Positions 31,513 through 40,969 of a DNA stretch of 64,000 bases are shown here, in pieces (position 1 is the stretch's first letter; each line of letters opens with the position of its first letter). The notes under the pieces were generated by a model. That model was not told the DNA's origin, searched no databases, and saw only the letters and a list, made by a program, of their open reading frames with translations. The stretch covers positions 1,984,001 through 2,048,000 of the forward strand of contig JASGJW010000001.1 of assembly GCA_047601145.1 (NCBI GenBank), read 5' to 3'. Position numbers and translations under genes: made by a program. Source of the DNA: UBA7672 sp047601145. GTDB lineage: Bacteria; Pseudomonadota; Alphaproteobacteria; Caulobacterales; Hyphomonadaceae.

Positions 31513-33003
31513 ATGAGAAAAGCACTAAGTCTTCTGTCTGCGCTGGTGCTGGGCGCTTGCGTCTCTGGAACACGAGATTCCGATCGCGCGCCGCGGGCGA
31601 CAGTCGAAGGCGGGATCGTACAGGGCGCGGTGGAGAACGCCGTCGAGGTGTTCCGAAACATTCCGTTCGCAGCGCCGCCGGTGGGCGATCTGCGCTGGAA
31701 GGCGCCGCAGCCGGTGAAGGCGTGGGAGGGCGTGCGCGACGCGGTGACGGTGGGGACATCATGCCCGCAGACGATGCTGCCAGACAACAAGCCGAATGGC
31801 GGCGGGGCGTATGGGCCGACGTCGGAGGATTGCCTGCAGCTGAACGTCACCGCGCCGGTGAATGCGAAAAAAGCGCCGGTGCTGTTCTGGATCCATGGCG
31901 GCTCGCACCGTGTGGGCAATGGCTGGATCTATGACGGCACGAGCTTCGCGAAGAACGGCATCGTCGTGGTGTCGATCAACTACAGGCTCGGCGCGCTGGG
32001 CTATCTCTCGCATCCGGCGCTCGGCCCCAACTCCGGCAATTACGGCCTGATGGATCAGATTGCTGCGCTGAAATGGGTGAAGGCCAACATCGCGCAGTTC
32101 GGCGGCGATCCAAACAACGTCACCGTCGCGGGCGAGAGCGCGGGCGGGTGGAGCACGATGGCGGTTGTGGCGACGCCCTCCGCCAAGGGCCTCTTCACCA
32201 AGGCGATCTGCGAGAGCGGCGGCGGCTGGTATCCGCCCCTCACGCTGGCCGAAAAGGAAGCGCAAGGGATCAAGCTGATGGAATCCCTTGGGCTGCCGAA
32301 AACCGCAACGGCGGCGGAGTTGCGCGCGCTGCCGGCGGACAAGGTCGGTACACTTGGCGGCGACTACGCGCCCTTCTCCGACGGCGTCTTGATGACCGAG
32401 ACGCCGAGCCAGGCACTGGCCGCCGGCCGGTTCCCCGACGTACCGCTGATCATCGGCTGGAACTCCGGCGAGGACACGCTGATGGGGCCGAGCCCGCTGC
32501 CGAAAGCCACGCTGAAGATGATCCCGCCCGTCGCGCGGATGATCTACACGGCTGAGGCGAAGGAGGGCGACGAGGCGCTGGCCCGCGTGATCTTCACCGA
32601 CAGCATCTTCGGCGCGCCGGCGCGCTGGGTGGCGGCGCAGGCCTCTTCGGGCAAGCCGTCCTATCTCTATCACTTCTCCTATGTGCCGGAGGCGCTGCGC
32701 GCGACGCGCACGCGGGCAGGGCACGCGACCGAGCTGCCCTACGTGTTCAAGAGCTGGGGCAAGGCGGTGGGCGACATCATCGCGCCGGATGCGCCGTTGG
32801 CCGATGTGATGCACGCCTGCTGGGCCAGCTTCATCAAGACGGGCGTTCCCCAATGCGGCTCCACGCCCTGGCCAGCCTACACACCCGCCTCCGACCAGCT
32901 GATGGAATTTGGCATCGACACGGGCGTGCGCACCAACTTCAAGAAGGCGCAGTTCACGGCACAGGAGACGGTGGGACTCGGGGCGCTGAAGCTGGGGAAG
33001 TGA
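31513..33003 (+). CDS. Type B carboxylesterase lipoprotein
   Basis: A 496-residue alpha/beta-hydrolase of the carboxylesterase/para-nitrobenzyl esterase family. The N-terminus is a lipoprotein signal ending LVLGAC. The oxyanion region WIHGGSHRVG, nucleophile elbow GESAGGW (Ser), an acidic residue region and the late histidine region GHATELPYVF are all in order. It would hydrolyse esters in the periplasm or at the outer membrane; no substrate can be inferred. GGAGGAAGC precedes the ATG. It is convergent with the subtilase gene, 27 bases apart. Confidence 0.88.
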   Translation: MRKALSLLSALVLGACVSGTRDSDRAPRATVEGGIVQGAVENAVEVFRNIPFAAPPVGDLRWKAPQPVKAWEGVRDAVTVGTSCPQTMLPDNKPNGGGAYGPTSEDCLQLNVTAPVNAKKAPVLFWIHGGSHRVGNGWIYDGTSFAKNGIVVVSINYRLGALGYLSHPALGPNSGNYGLMDQIAALKWVKANIAQFGGDPNNVTVAGESAGGWSTMAVVATPSAKGLFTKAICESGGGWYPPLTLAEKEAQGIKLMESLGLPKTATAAELRALPADKVGTLGGDYAPFSDGVLMTETPSQALAAGRFPDVPLIIGWNSGEDTLMGPSPLPKATLKMIPPVARMIYTAEAKEGDEALARVIFTDSIFGAPARWVAAQASSGKPSYLYHFSYVPEALRATRTRAGHATELPYVFKSWGKAVGDIIAPDAPLADVMHACWASFIKTGVPQCGSTPWPAYTPASDQLMEFGIDTGVRTNFKKAQFTAQETVGLGALKLGK

Positions 33004-33030
33004 GGGGAAGCGTTCGAGAATGTCGAAACT

Positions 33031-35559
33031 TTACGGTTGCACGGCAACTCGAGGCTTGTCCGCCACTCGATTCCTAACTTCAGTATAAACGCCAGCAACA
33101 TTGGGCATCGCAAGCGTTACGACGATCCCGTAAGAGGCAGCCTCTTCAATCCGGTCCAGCTCGCGTTGGACCGTCAATTTGAAGATCGAGCTTGCTCCAA
33201 GTGCCGCTGCCTTATCGCCTGACCACCGACGATGAATAACTGTTCCACGATGCGTTTGGTTCGCGTCGGGCTGATTGCTGTCGCTTGATACAGCGAGCGC
33301 GTCCATCGATTCCTTCGGTTCAAGAATCTTCAGCCTGACGCCTCTATATGACGTGGTGCCCACTCGCGGCGGCGCAAACCATGCGACGGTTGCGGTCAAC
33401 TCATGCGGCTGTGGCTTTCCCGACATCACGGCGGGAAGAGGCAGTTGGTATGTGTGCGATTGTTCCTTGTCGAGCTGCCCAGTGGCCCACAGCGTGGCTC
33501 GATCGGTGGCGCAATCGAGCACCATTTGTCCTTCTGCAAGCCCGTAACCCAAAAAACGGCGGATCATATCTTTACGGGCGACAGATTTTGTAGGCGCGTG
33601 GGGCCCGAGGATTGAAGCGATCATCGCACTCGCGGATGTCCATCTTGCGCAGTGAACTATCAGCGCCTTTAGCAGGGCTGCTCTGTGAGCACTTGGAAGA
33701 TTGGCAAATGCGGGATAGGCGGCCTCAAGCTCTTCGTGCGCCCTTGCCGCAATCCCCGTCAATAATGCTGCAGCTACGCTCGTGCCCACTGTTCTAGCGG
33801 AATTGTTGAGGCCTATGCCCGCAGGCGCCGGCGGTGCCGCGACACTGACACCGGCAACGATTGCTGCGTTTGATGTTTGGGGAGTCAGCTTATGCCCCGC
33901 GCCGAAGCCCATAAGCGTCACGTGTAGCCTTCCTCCGGGCGCAATAACGTCTGGTTTGACCGAGTTGCCGAAGCCGGGCCCAAGACCACTGCCAACGTTC
34001 GACATCCCCGTGTTTTTCCAGACATCAAAGACCATGGGCCCTAGGTGAGCGACTGGAGGAAAATGATCGCTGTGATGGGCTCCAACCGTTAGTGCATTGA
34101 TGGACTCAGCTGGCGCCAGTATCCGACGAGAATGGAGTTGCTGACTCATTGCTCTGAGTGCCACTGCTGCTTTGTCAGCGTCGTTGCACGCCTCAAAAGC
34201 AATGACGTTCATGTTTGGTGTTTCGAGCGCTGAGTTGTGGTTGCCAGCACTAATGATGAAGAGAACGCCATACCTATGAGCAAGATAGTCCACAACTCGC
34301 GCCCATCCGGAAATGCGCCCTTGAAACGGCTTGTTCGCATCACCCAGCGACGCATTTATCACGACGACTGAGGGAGCTGTTGCGTTAGCTCCTTCTTTCA
34401 TTCGAACTAGCGCTTCCTGAAAAATGTCGGCGGGCAATCTGTCTGGGAAGCGCTCGTGATCATCCGGTCCGCCAGTCGCATACATAACGTTTATGAAGTG
34501 CACGCGGCGACGCAAAGGCGCTGGAAGTGGCCCTCCGCGATCACCGTGAATAATCGCCGAGGCCATAGCTGTACCATGAAATCGTCGTCCGACCGCTTGG
34601 GCTTCCAGTCCAAATGGGTCTTCAACCGAAAGATATCCGTCCAACATTGGATGCCGAGCAAGTGGAACGGCATCGAACACAGCAGCAATCGGCGGCAGCG
34701 TGGGCGCGGCGGCAACGGCTCCGGCAGATTGGGTCTCCTCAAACGCAGTCGTATGAAGGAGACTCTGTGGCCTTATGTGGAGGATATCTTCGACGCCAGC
34801 CAAACTTCCTTCTGCTCGCGCGATGATCTGCCGCAATTCGCCGACGGCAATGTCGACAAGCAAGGCGTGATATAGAGCGCCATCAATTCGGCTCTCGGAG
34901 AGAATGTCGCCGCCAGCGGCAACGATCCTCTCTTTCACCCGACCGCCAACGCCAGCGGCTGGCGAGCGGTATACAAGCTCAATTTCGATCCGAACCTTTT
35001 CATGATCCTGTTGCGCCTCTCGTTCAAGCACAGGCAGATCGTCATCAGTGACGCGATCCTGTGGGCCCCAAGGTCGGATGTCGCGCAGCTGTGCAAAAAC
35101 ATCTCGCCAAGGCGTCAAGCCGTGAGGCAATCGTTGTCCTGCTTGGAAGATACCCCACAGAGAAACAATCTGTTTGAGGGCCGTAGAGTCGGGGATTACA
35201 AGATACACAGCTGGGCTGCGATCATCTTCATCTGACTCAAGGTCTTCGCCGAGCACGAACTCCAATCCGCGAACTTGCTGAGCAGCTCGCGCAAATTCAC
35301 GAACATCGCCGGTGAGTTCCAAAACGATAAGACGTTCGGGCGCAAGACCTGCTGGGTCTGCCCTAAGCTCGAGAGGATCGCGCCCCTGCTGAATGAATTG
35401 GGCTAAACGTTGAAGCCGTCGACCTGGCAGACGGGTTGTTTGTTCTGTGCGGTCAAACCGTCGGGGAGGTGGGGGAAATCCGCCTCCTCGTTTTCTTCGT
35501 TCGCCTTTGCTTGGCTGGTCCAGCCGGATGAGCGGAAGCTCTGCCAATTTCGTTTCCAA
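33031..35559 (-). CDS. ietS: Subtilisin-like (S8) protease of an IetAS-type anti-phage pair
   Basis: An 842-residue protein. A ~280-residue N-terminal region, opening with a Gly/Pro/Arg-rich segment (KRGGGFPPPPRR), is followed by an S8 peptidase domain with Asp296 (IAAVFDAVP), His328 (RRFHGTAM), oxyanion Asn440 (IISAGN) and Ser594 (TVGTSVAA). The C-terminal ~200 residues are beta-rich. There is no signal peptide, so it acts in the cytoplasm. With the upstream AAA ATPase it matches the two-gene IetAS defence system, in which both activities are thought necessary. The TTG start at 35559 overlaps the ATPase gene by 107 bases; a second TTG is at 35547. Confidence 0.8.
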   Translation of the reverse strand: METKLAELPLIRLDQPSKGERRKRGGGFPPPPRRFDRTEQTTRLPGRRLQRLAQFIQQGRDPLELRADPAGLAPERLIVLELTGDVREFARAAQQVRGLEFVLGEDLESDEDDRSPAVYLVIPDSTALKQIVSLWGIFQAGQRLPHGLTPWRDVFAQLRDIRPWGPQDRVTDDDLPVLEREAQQDHEKVRIEIELVYRSPAAGVGGRVKERIVAAGGDILSESRIDGALYHALLVDIAVGELRQIIARAEGSLAGVEDILHIRPQSLLHTTAFEETQSAGAVAAAPTLPPIAAVFDAVPLARHPMLDGYLSVEDPFGLEAQAVGRRFHGTAMASAIIHGDRGGPLPAPLRRRVHFINVMYATGGPDDHERFPDRLPADIFQEALVRMKEGANATAPSVVVINASLGDANKPFQGRISGWARVVDYLAHRYGVLFIISAGNHNSALETPNMNVIAFEACNDADKAAVALRAMSQQLHSRRILAPAESINALTVGAHHSDHFPPVAHLGPMVFDVWKNTGMSNVGSGLGPGFGNSVKPDVIAPGGRLHVTLMGFGAGHKLTPQTSNAAIVAGVSVAAPPAPAGIGLNNSARTVGTSVAAALLTGIAARAHEELEAAYPAFANLPSAHRAALLKALIVHCARWTSASAMIASILGPHAPTKSVARKDMIRRFLGYGLAEGQMVLDCATDRATLWATGQLDKEQSHTYQLPLPAVMSGKPQPHELTATVAWFAPPRVGTTSYRGVRLKILEPKESMDALAVSSDSNQPDANQTHRGTVIHRRWSGDKAAALGASSIFKLTVQRELDRIEEAASYGIVVTLAMPNVAGVYTEVRNRVADKPRVAVQP

Positions 35560-36520
35560 CCCCCGGCGCTACACGCGCCGTCCAAAGATCAATTTCTTCG
35601 GCGACCACGCTACGGAGCGTAGCCCCCCCCTGTGCCAATATATGTCTGCGTCGCACCGTTTGGCAAAACTCAAAAATCTCAGCGAAGCTGATTTCGCCAA
35701 GACGACTCGCTAATGCCGTTGGGGCAATCCCAGCCGACTCTGGCCATGAGTCAAAAAATCGCTGGACGAGCACAGCGCGACCGGCCGCGTTGGGTGCAGG
35801 CATGTCAATTCGCACCTGAAATCTACGCCATACAGCTCGATCCAGGAGTTCGGCGTGGTTGGTTGCCGCAATTGCGATGACGTAGCTCGGCAGTCGGTCC
35901 AGCTGCATAAGCAGAAAGGATACGACCCTCTTTATCTCGCCGGTCTCGTGAACATCGCCACGCTCTTTTCCAATCGCGTCAAACTCATCAAAAAAGAGCA
36001 CACACGGGGTCGTCCGAGCATAATCAAATAATCTTGCTAGCCGCGCATTGGTTTCGCCCAAATAGGCGCCGACGAGTGCATCATATCGAACAGTTAGGAA
36101 GGGAAGTGACGCACCATAAGCAATGGCTTCGGCCAGCGAAGTCTTGCCGTTTCCGGGTGGACCCGAAAGCAGGATCTTGTGCCGGGGTTGCATTCCTTGA
36201 GCGCGAAGAAGATCTGCTCGGTTGTGCTCTTCGATCAATTGTTGGCTGACGCGTTGTGCGGGCAGCGAAAGAATCAATTGCGCCAGGTCAACGCGAGGCT
36301 CGGCTTCGACAACGAAGTCTCGACCACCACCTTGGGGTTTAGCGAACTCCGTTGAGGTTACAGGAACCGATTGCATTGCCCGCTGCAAGCGATCAGCAAA
36401 GACGTGATGGCTCTTCGATTTCTCTTCCGCCACGATCGCTTCGACCGTCGAAGCAAACATCGACTTGTCGCCAGAAGCGCCAGCCTTCACGAGTGACAGG
36501 ATCAGATCACTTCTAGCCAT
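35453..36520 (-). CDS. ietA: AAA ATPase of an IetAS-type anti-phage pair
   Basis: A 355-residue AAA+ ATPase. Walker A is GPPGNGKTS (120-128), Walker B VLFFDEFDAIG (174-184), sensor 1 IAIAATNH and an arginine-finger region RAVWRRFQVRI follow. The N-terminal ~100 residues are helical and probably bind the partner or substrate, as do N-domains of FtsH- and ClpX-like ATPases. The last ~35 residues are Lys/Arg-rich and are encoded where the subtilase frame begins. The pair (ATPase then subtilase) is the order known for IetAS. What triggers it is not known from the sequence. Confidence 0.8.
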   Translation of the reverse strand: MARSDLILSLVKAGASGDKSMFASTVEAIVAEEKSKSHHVFADRLQRAMQSVPVTSTEFAKPQGGGRDFVVEAEPRVDLAQLILSLPAQRVSQQLIEEHNRADLLRAQGMQPRHKILLSGPPGNGKTSLAEAIAYGASLPFLTVRYDALVGAYLGETNARLARLFDYARTTPCVLFFDEFDAIGKERGDVHETGEIKRVVSFLLMQLDRLPSYVIAIAATNHAELLDRAVWRRFQVRIDMPAPNAAGRAVLVQRFFDSWPESAGIAPTALASRLGEISFAEIFEFCQTVRRRHILAQGGATLRSVVAEEIDLWTARVAPGVGNEIGRASAHPAGPAKQRRTKKTRRRISPTSPTV

Positions 36521-36812
36521 GGTCCCGTCCTCCCCAACGGTAGCCGCACGTGATCGGGTGACACGGTATCACAGGCTTGCTCGTTCCGCGCATTTCTCCC
36601 TGTGGAAAATCCCAATGGTTCGCGAAGTTTTTGCTAACGGAACAAAACAAGAACACAATATTTGACTTCATTCAAGGGACATTTGCTGCACGTCATCATA
36701 ACGCGAACAGCTAGCCCAGCGTTGCGGACATGGGAGCGTGACGAGTGGTCCGCCCGCAGGCCGAGCTCGCAAATAGCGGTGACCCGCTCGGCGCTCGGCG
36801 CCCGGCGGTCCG

Positions 36813-37313
36813 CTAGCGGTCCTGCGTCGGGACGTACGGCGAGATCAGGCCGAGCGGCGCAGCCGTCGTGCGCTTGGCTATGTTGACGATGATGCGGGAC
36901 TGGATGTCCGACACCAGGCCGAGGGCCAGGATCTTGTCGCGCAGGAAGGCGTCGTAGGCGTGCATGTCGGTAGTGACGATGCGCATCACATAGTCGACCG
37001 CGCCGGTGACCGTCATGCACTCGATGCACTCCGGCCAGGTACGCACGGCCTTCTCGAACTTCTCGAGGTTTTCCCGCGAAGGGAGTTGCAGCTTCACGTT
37101 GGCCACAACTTCGAAGTTCAATCCGAGCTTGTCGTAGTTGAGCAATGTGACGCGACGGGCGATGATGCCCTGTTCCTCCATGCGCTTGATGCGGCGCCAG
37201 CAGGGGCTGGAGGACAGGCCCACCTTCTCGGCGATCTCGGCCACGGAGAGGGCGGCGTCACGCTGGATGAGGTCGAGGATTTTCGCGTCGATGGCGTCAA
37301 GTTCGGCGGCCAT
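36813..37313 (-). CDS. Lrp/AsnC family transcriptional regulator
   Basis: A 166-residue Lrp-type regulator: N-terminal HTH (LDAIDAKILDLIQRDAALSVAEIAEKVGLSSSPCWRRIKRME) and C-terminal RAM ligand-binding domain (VTGAVDYVMRIVTTDMHAYDAFL). These proteins sense amino acids. It is divergent from the indolepyruvate:ferredoxin oxidoreductase gene, 137 bases apart, with nested palindromes between them, so it very likely regulates that gene in response to an aromatic or branched amino acid. The 292 bases downstream (36521-36812) toward ietA hold no gene I can support. Confidence 0.9.
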   Translation of the reverse strand: MAAELDAIDAKILDLIQRDAALSVAEIAEKVGLSSSPCWRRIKRMEEQGIIARRVTLLNYDKLGLNFEVVANVKLQLPSRENLEKFEKAVRTWPECIECMTVTGAVDYVMRIVTTDMHAYDAFLRDKILALGLVSDIQSRIIVNIAKRTTAAPLGLISPYVPTQDR

Positions 37314-37380
37314 GTTTTGCTGTCCTTAGTCGCGTTTGTAGATCAATCTTGCCGGCGTAATGCCAGATCGCGCACCGAAT

Positions 37381-37418
37381 GGCAAATACTTCCTGCGATA
37401 TTGAGCAATATATTTGCC
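37381..37418. promoter_or_regulatory. Nested palindromes, probable Lrp operator
   Basis: GGCAAATA at 37381 and TATTTGCC at 37411 are perfect inverted arms; inside them lies a second palindrome, ATATTG-AG-CAATAT (37398-37411). They sit 33 bases before the TTG start of the oxidoreductase gene and 68 bases before the Lrp gene. Lrp proteins bind AT-rich dyads and often multimerise, which fits two nested sites. Confidence 0.55.
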
Positions 37419-37450
37419 GTGGCCATATGCCCCCTTAGGAGGCTCGCGAC

Positions 37451-40400
37451 TTGAAGCACGGCAGCCCTGTATCCGGCGGTATATCCCTCGATGACAAGTA
37501 CCTGCTCGAAAGCGGGCGGGCTTTCATGACGGGCATCCAGGCGCTGGTGCGCCTGCCGCTGGACCGGAAGAGGCTCGACCGCAAATTGGGCCTCAATACG
37601 GCGGGCTTTATCTCAGGGTATCGGGGCTCGCCCCTTGGCGGGTACGACCAGCAGCTGCGCGCGGCGGGCAAGCTGATCGAGGCGCACGACGTGAAGCTGT
37701 GGGAGGGCCTCAATGAGGACCTCGGAGCTACGGCTGTGTGGGGCTCGCAGCAGACGCACATCTTCCCGGGCGCGAAGTTCGATGGCGTGTTCGGCATCTG
37801 GTACGGCAAGGCGCCGGGCGTCGATCGCACCGGCGACGTGTTCAAGCACGCGAACATGGCGGGCACGGACCCTAAGGGCGGCGTGCTGGCGCTGTGCGGG
37901 GACGATCCGAACTCGAAATCCTCGACGCTGGCCTCGCAGTCCGAGTTTGCGATGATCGATGCGGAGATGCCGGTGCTGGCGCCGGCGTCGATCCAGGAAG
38001 TTCTCGACTATGGACTGATCGGCCTGGAACTGTCGCGGTATTCGGGGCTGTGGGTCTCGATGATCTGCCTTGCGGACACGTTGGATTCAGGCGCGGTGAT
38101 CGAGGTGGGGCTGGACCGCTACCACACGGTGCGGCCGGCGGACTTTGTCATCCCCGAGGGCGGGCTTGGGTTGAGGATTGGCGATACTCCGCTCGGCAAA
38201 GAGAAGCGGCTGCGCGAGATCAAGATACCAGCGGCGCAGGCTTTCGTGCGGGCCAACGGGCTCGACAAGCCGCTGCTGGTTGGCAAGCAGAAGAAGCTGG
38301 GCGTGATCGTGGCGGGGCAGGCATCGCGCGATGTGTTCGAGGCGCTGGCGGCGATGGGCTTGTCGCCTGATCAGGCGGCGGATCTCGGCGTGTCGATCTT
38401 CAAGGTGGCGATGCCGTGGCCGCTAGAGCCGACGGCGATCCGCAATTTCTGCCGCGGGTTCGAGCGCGTTCTCGTGATCGAGCACAAGCGCGCGCTGATC
38501 GAGCCGCAGCTGAAGGATGTGCTGTACCATCTTCCGGATAGCGAACGTCCGATCGTCGAGGGCAAGCTGGATCGCGATGGCGGGAAACTGCTGTCGGACA
38601 TCGCCTCGCTGTCGACGGCCGATATCGCGATGGCGCTGGTGGGCCGCCTGCCAGACGGGCCGCACCGGGCGAAGGCAGACCAGTACTTCACCAAGGTTCG
38701 TGGCGCGCAGCAGGCTGTGGCCGGCATGAACCAGATCAACACCCGCAAACCGCACTTCTGCTCAGGCTGCCCACACAACACCTCGACGACGCTTCCCGAG
38801 GGCTCGCGCGCGCTTGCCGGTATCGGCTGCCACTACATGGCGACGTTTACCCCGGAGCGGCGCACGGACATGCACACGCAGATGGGCGGCGAGGGCACGC
38901 CGTGGATCGGCCAGATGCCGTTCACGACAGAAAACCATGTGTTCGTGAACCTAGGCGATGGCACCTATTCGCACTCAGGCTCGCTGGCGATCCGGGCGGC
39001 GATCTCGGGCAAGGTCAATGCGACCTACAAGATCCTCTACAACGACGCCGTCGCCATGACGGGCGGTCAGCAGGTGGAGTCCGGCCAGACGGTTCCGCAA
39101 ATTGCACGGCAGGTTGAGGCCGAAGGCGTCAAGACCATCGTGATCGTGGCGGATGACCCAACGCGTTATGCGTCCGTGTCGGACTTGCCGGAAGGCACGC
39201 GCATCTTCGACCGCAAGAAGCTCGAGGAAGTACAGATCGAGCTGCGCAACACGCCGGGCGTCTCGGTCCTGATCTATGATCAGGTGTGCGCAACCGAGAA
39301 GCGTCGTCGTATCAAGCGCGGCAAGATGGAAGCGCCCACAAAACGCGTCTTCATCAACCAGGCGGTTTGCGAAGGGTGCGGCGACTGCTCGGTGAAATCG
39401 AACTGTCTCTCTGTTGAACCCGTCGAGACCGAGTTCGGGCGCAAGCGGCAGATCAATCAGTCGACTTGCAACACGGATTATTCCTGCATCGAGGGGTTCT
39501 GTCCGTCGTTCGTGACGGTGACGGGCGGCGATCGGAAATCCGACGTCGAGCGCTCGCCTGCCGCGTTCGATGTGTCCGGCCTGCCGGAGCCTCAGCTGCC
39601 GCAGCTCGGACACGAGGCGTGGAATGTGCTGTTCACGGGCGTGGGCGGTACCGGTGTCACAACGGTCGCGGCGGTCCTCGCCATGGCGGCGCACGTCGAT
39701 GGCAAGGCCTCGCAGACGCTCGACATGACCGGCCTCGCGCAGAAGGGTGGCCCGGTTCTGAGCCACGTTCGCTTCGCCCTCAACCCGGATGACATCAAGG
39801 CGGGCAAGACCCCTCCGGCTTCGGCCGACGCGATCATTGCTTGCGACCTCGTGGTGGCCTCTTCCGGCGATGCCCTCGTGATGTTCGACAAGGCGCGTAC
39901 GGCCGTGGTCGCAAACCATGACGTGACGCCGACAAAAGAGATCATCGAGAACCGCAACGTGCGCTTCGATCCGGACCTGCTGACGGCGCGCGTGCGGTCC
40001 CGGGCCAAGTCGTTCGCGGCGACCAATGCCGAAGCCCTGGCCGAGCATCATTTTGGCGATGCGATCTATACCAACATGATCATGTTGGGCATGGCCTACC
40101 AGAACGGCCTGATCCCGGTTTCGGAAGCTGCGATCAAGGAAGCCAACCGCCTCAACAAGGTGAAGGTCAAGGAGAACGCAGCTGCGTTCGACCTCGGCCG
40201 GATCGCCGCTGTAAACCCGGACGTGATCCAGGCGGCGGCGCCGAAGCGGCCGGAGATCGAGCCGCTGAAGCTCGACGAGCTGATCGCACGTCGCGCCGAC
40301 ATGCTGAAGGCCTATCAGAACGCGGCCTATGCGGATCTCTACGAAGCCCGCGTGGCGCGCGTGCGTGCGGCGGAGAGCAATCTGGGCCTTGGCGAACAGC

Positions 40401-40924
40401 TGACCACGGCGGCGGCGACCTATCTCGCCAAGCTGATGGCCTACAAGGACGAATATGAAGTGGCGCGGCTCTACACGCGGCCGGAATACAAGCAGGCGGT
40501 CGAAGATACGTTCGGGAAGGGCACGAAGCTGACCTTCCTGATGGCGCCGCCGATGATCTCGAAGAAGAACCACAAGGGCGAGCTCATCAAATCGTCGTTC
40601 GGCCCCTGGATGATGACGGGCTTCAAGATCCTCAAGGGCCTCAAGGGTCTTCGCGGTGGTCCGTTCGACATCTTCGGCAAGACCGAGGAGCGGAAAATGG
40701 AGCGCCGGCTGCGGGATGAATATCTTGCGCGGCTTGAGGTTCTGTCGGCTGGTCTTACGGCGGAGAACCATTCGCTGGCGGTGGAAATCGCAACGATCCC
40801 AGACGAAATCCGCGGCTATGGTCACGTGAAGGACAAGGCCGTCGAGGCGGCGGAGAAGAAACTCGCTGGCTTGATGGCGCGGTGGAATGCCGGGCCGGCG
40901 CCACGGATGCAGGCGGCGGAATAA
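37451..40924 (+). CDS. Indolepyruvate:ferredoxin oxidoreductase, fused alpha-beta form
   Basis: A 1157-residue enzyme that combines the thiamine-pyrophosphate alpha subunit (N-terminal; GYRGSPLGGYDQQL), the TPP-binding region (GIGCHYMATFTPERR ... NLGDGTYSHSG), a 4Fe-4S-binding segment (CEGCGDCSVKSNCLS, CNTDYSCIEGFCP) and the gamma/beta domain (FTGVGGTGVTTVAAVLAMAA) in one chain. It oxidatively decarboxylates aryl or branched 2-oxo acids from amino-acid breakdown to acyl-CoA and reduced ferredoxin. A TTG start follows AGGAGG. The divergent Lrp-type regulator and the nested palindromes between them point to amino-acid control. Confidence 0.93.
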   Translation: MKHGSPVSGGISLDDKYLLESGRAFMTGIQALVRLPLDRKRLDRKLGLNTAGFISGYRGSPLGGYDQQLRAAGKLIEAHDVKLWEGLNEDLGATAVWGSQQTHIFPGAKFDGVFGIWYGKAPGVDRTGDVFKHANMAGTDPKGGVLALCGDDPNSKSSTLASQSEFAMIDAEMPVLAPASIQEVLDYGLIGLELSRYSGLWVSMICLADTLDSGAVIEVGLDRYHTVRPADFVIPEGGLGLRIGDTPLGKEKRLREIKIPAAQAFVRANGLDKPLLVGKQKKLGVIVAGQASRDVFEALAAMGLSPDQAADLGVSIFKVAMPWPLEPTAIRNFCRGFERVLVIEHKRALIEPQLKDVLYHLPDSERPIVEGKLDRDGGKLLSDIASLSTADIAMALVGRLPDGPHRAKADQYFTKVRGAQQAVAGMNQINTRKPHFCSGCPHNTSTTLPEGSRALAGIGCHYMATFTPERRTDMHTQMGGEGTPWIGQMPFTTENHVFVNLGDGTYSHSGSLAIRAAISGKVNATYKILYNDAVAMTGGQQVESGQTVPQIARQVEAEGVKTIVIVADDPTRYASVSDLPEGTRIFDRKKLEEVQIELRNTPGVSVLIYDQVCATEKRRRIKRGKMEAPTKRVFINQAVCEGCGDCSVKSNCLSVEPVETEFGRKRQINQSTCNTDYSCIEGFCPSFVTVTGGDRKSDVERSPAAFDVSGLPEPQLPQLGHEAWNVLFTGVGGTGVTTVAAVLAMAAHVDGKASQTLDMTGLAQKGGPVLSHVRFALNPDDIKAGKTPPASADAIIACDLVVASSGDALVMFDKARTAVVANHDVTPTKEIIENRNVRFDPDLLTARVRSRAKSFAATNAEALAEHHFGDAIYTNMIMLGMAYQNGLIPVSEAAIKEANRLNKVKVKENAAAFDLGRIAAVNPDVIQAAAPKRPEIEPLKLDELIARRADMLKAYQNAAYADLYEARVARVRAAESNLGLGEQLTTAAATYLAKLMAYKDEYEVARLYTRPEYKQAVEDTFGKGTKLTFLMAPPMISKKNHKGELIKSSFGPWMMTGFKILKGLKGLRGGPFDIFGKTEERKMERRLRDEYLARLEVLSAGLTAENHSLAVEIATIPDEIRGYGHVKDKAVEAAEKKLAGLMARWNAGPAPRMQAAE

Positions 40925-40969
40925 CGAGCACGTCTTGCCTTTTCAAAAGGGCAAGCCGTCGCTGGTGCT

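Noticed and set aside
38975..40825. 616-residue minus-strand open frame opposite the indolepyruvate oxidoreductase gene
   Set aside because: Arg/His/Leu-rich shadow; no motifs and no ribosome-binding site.
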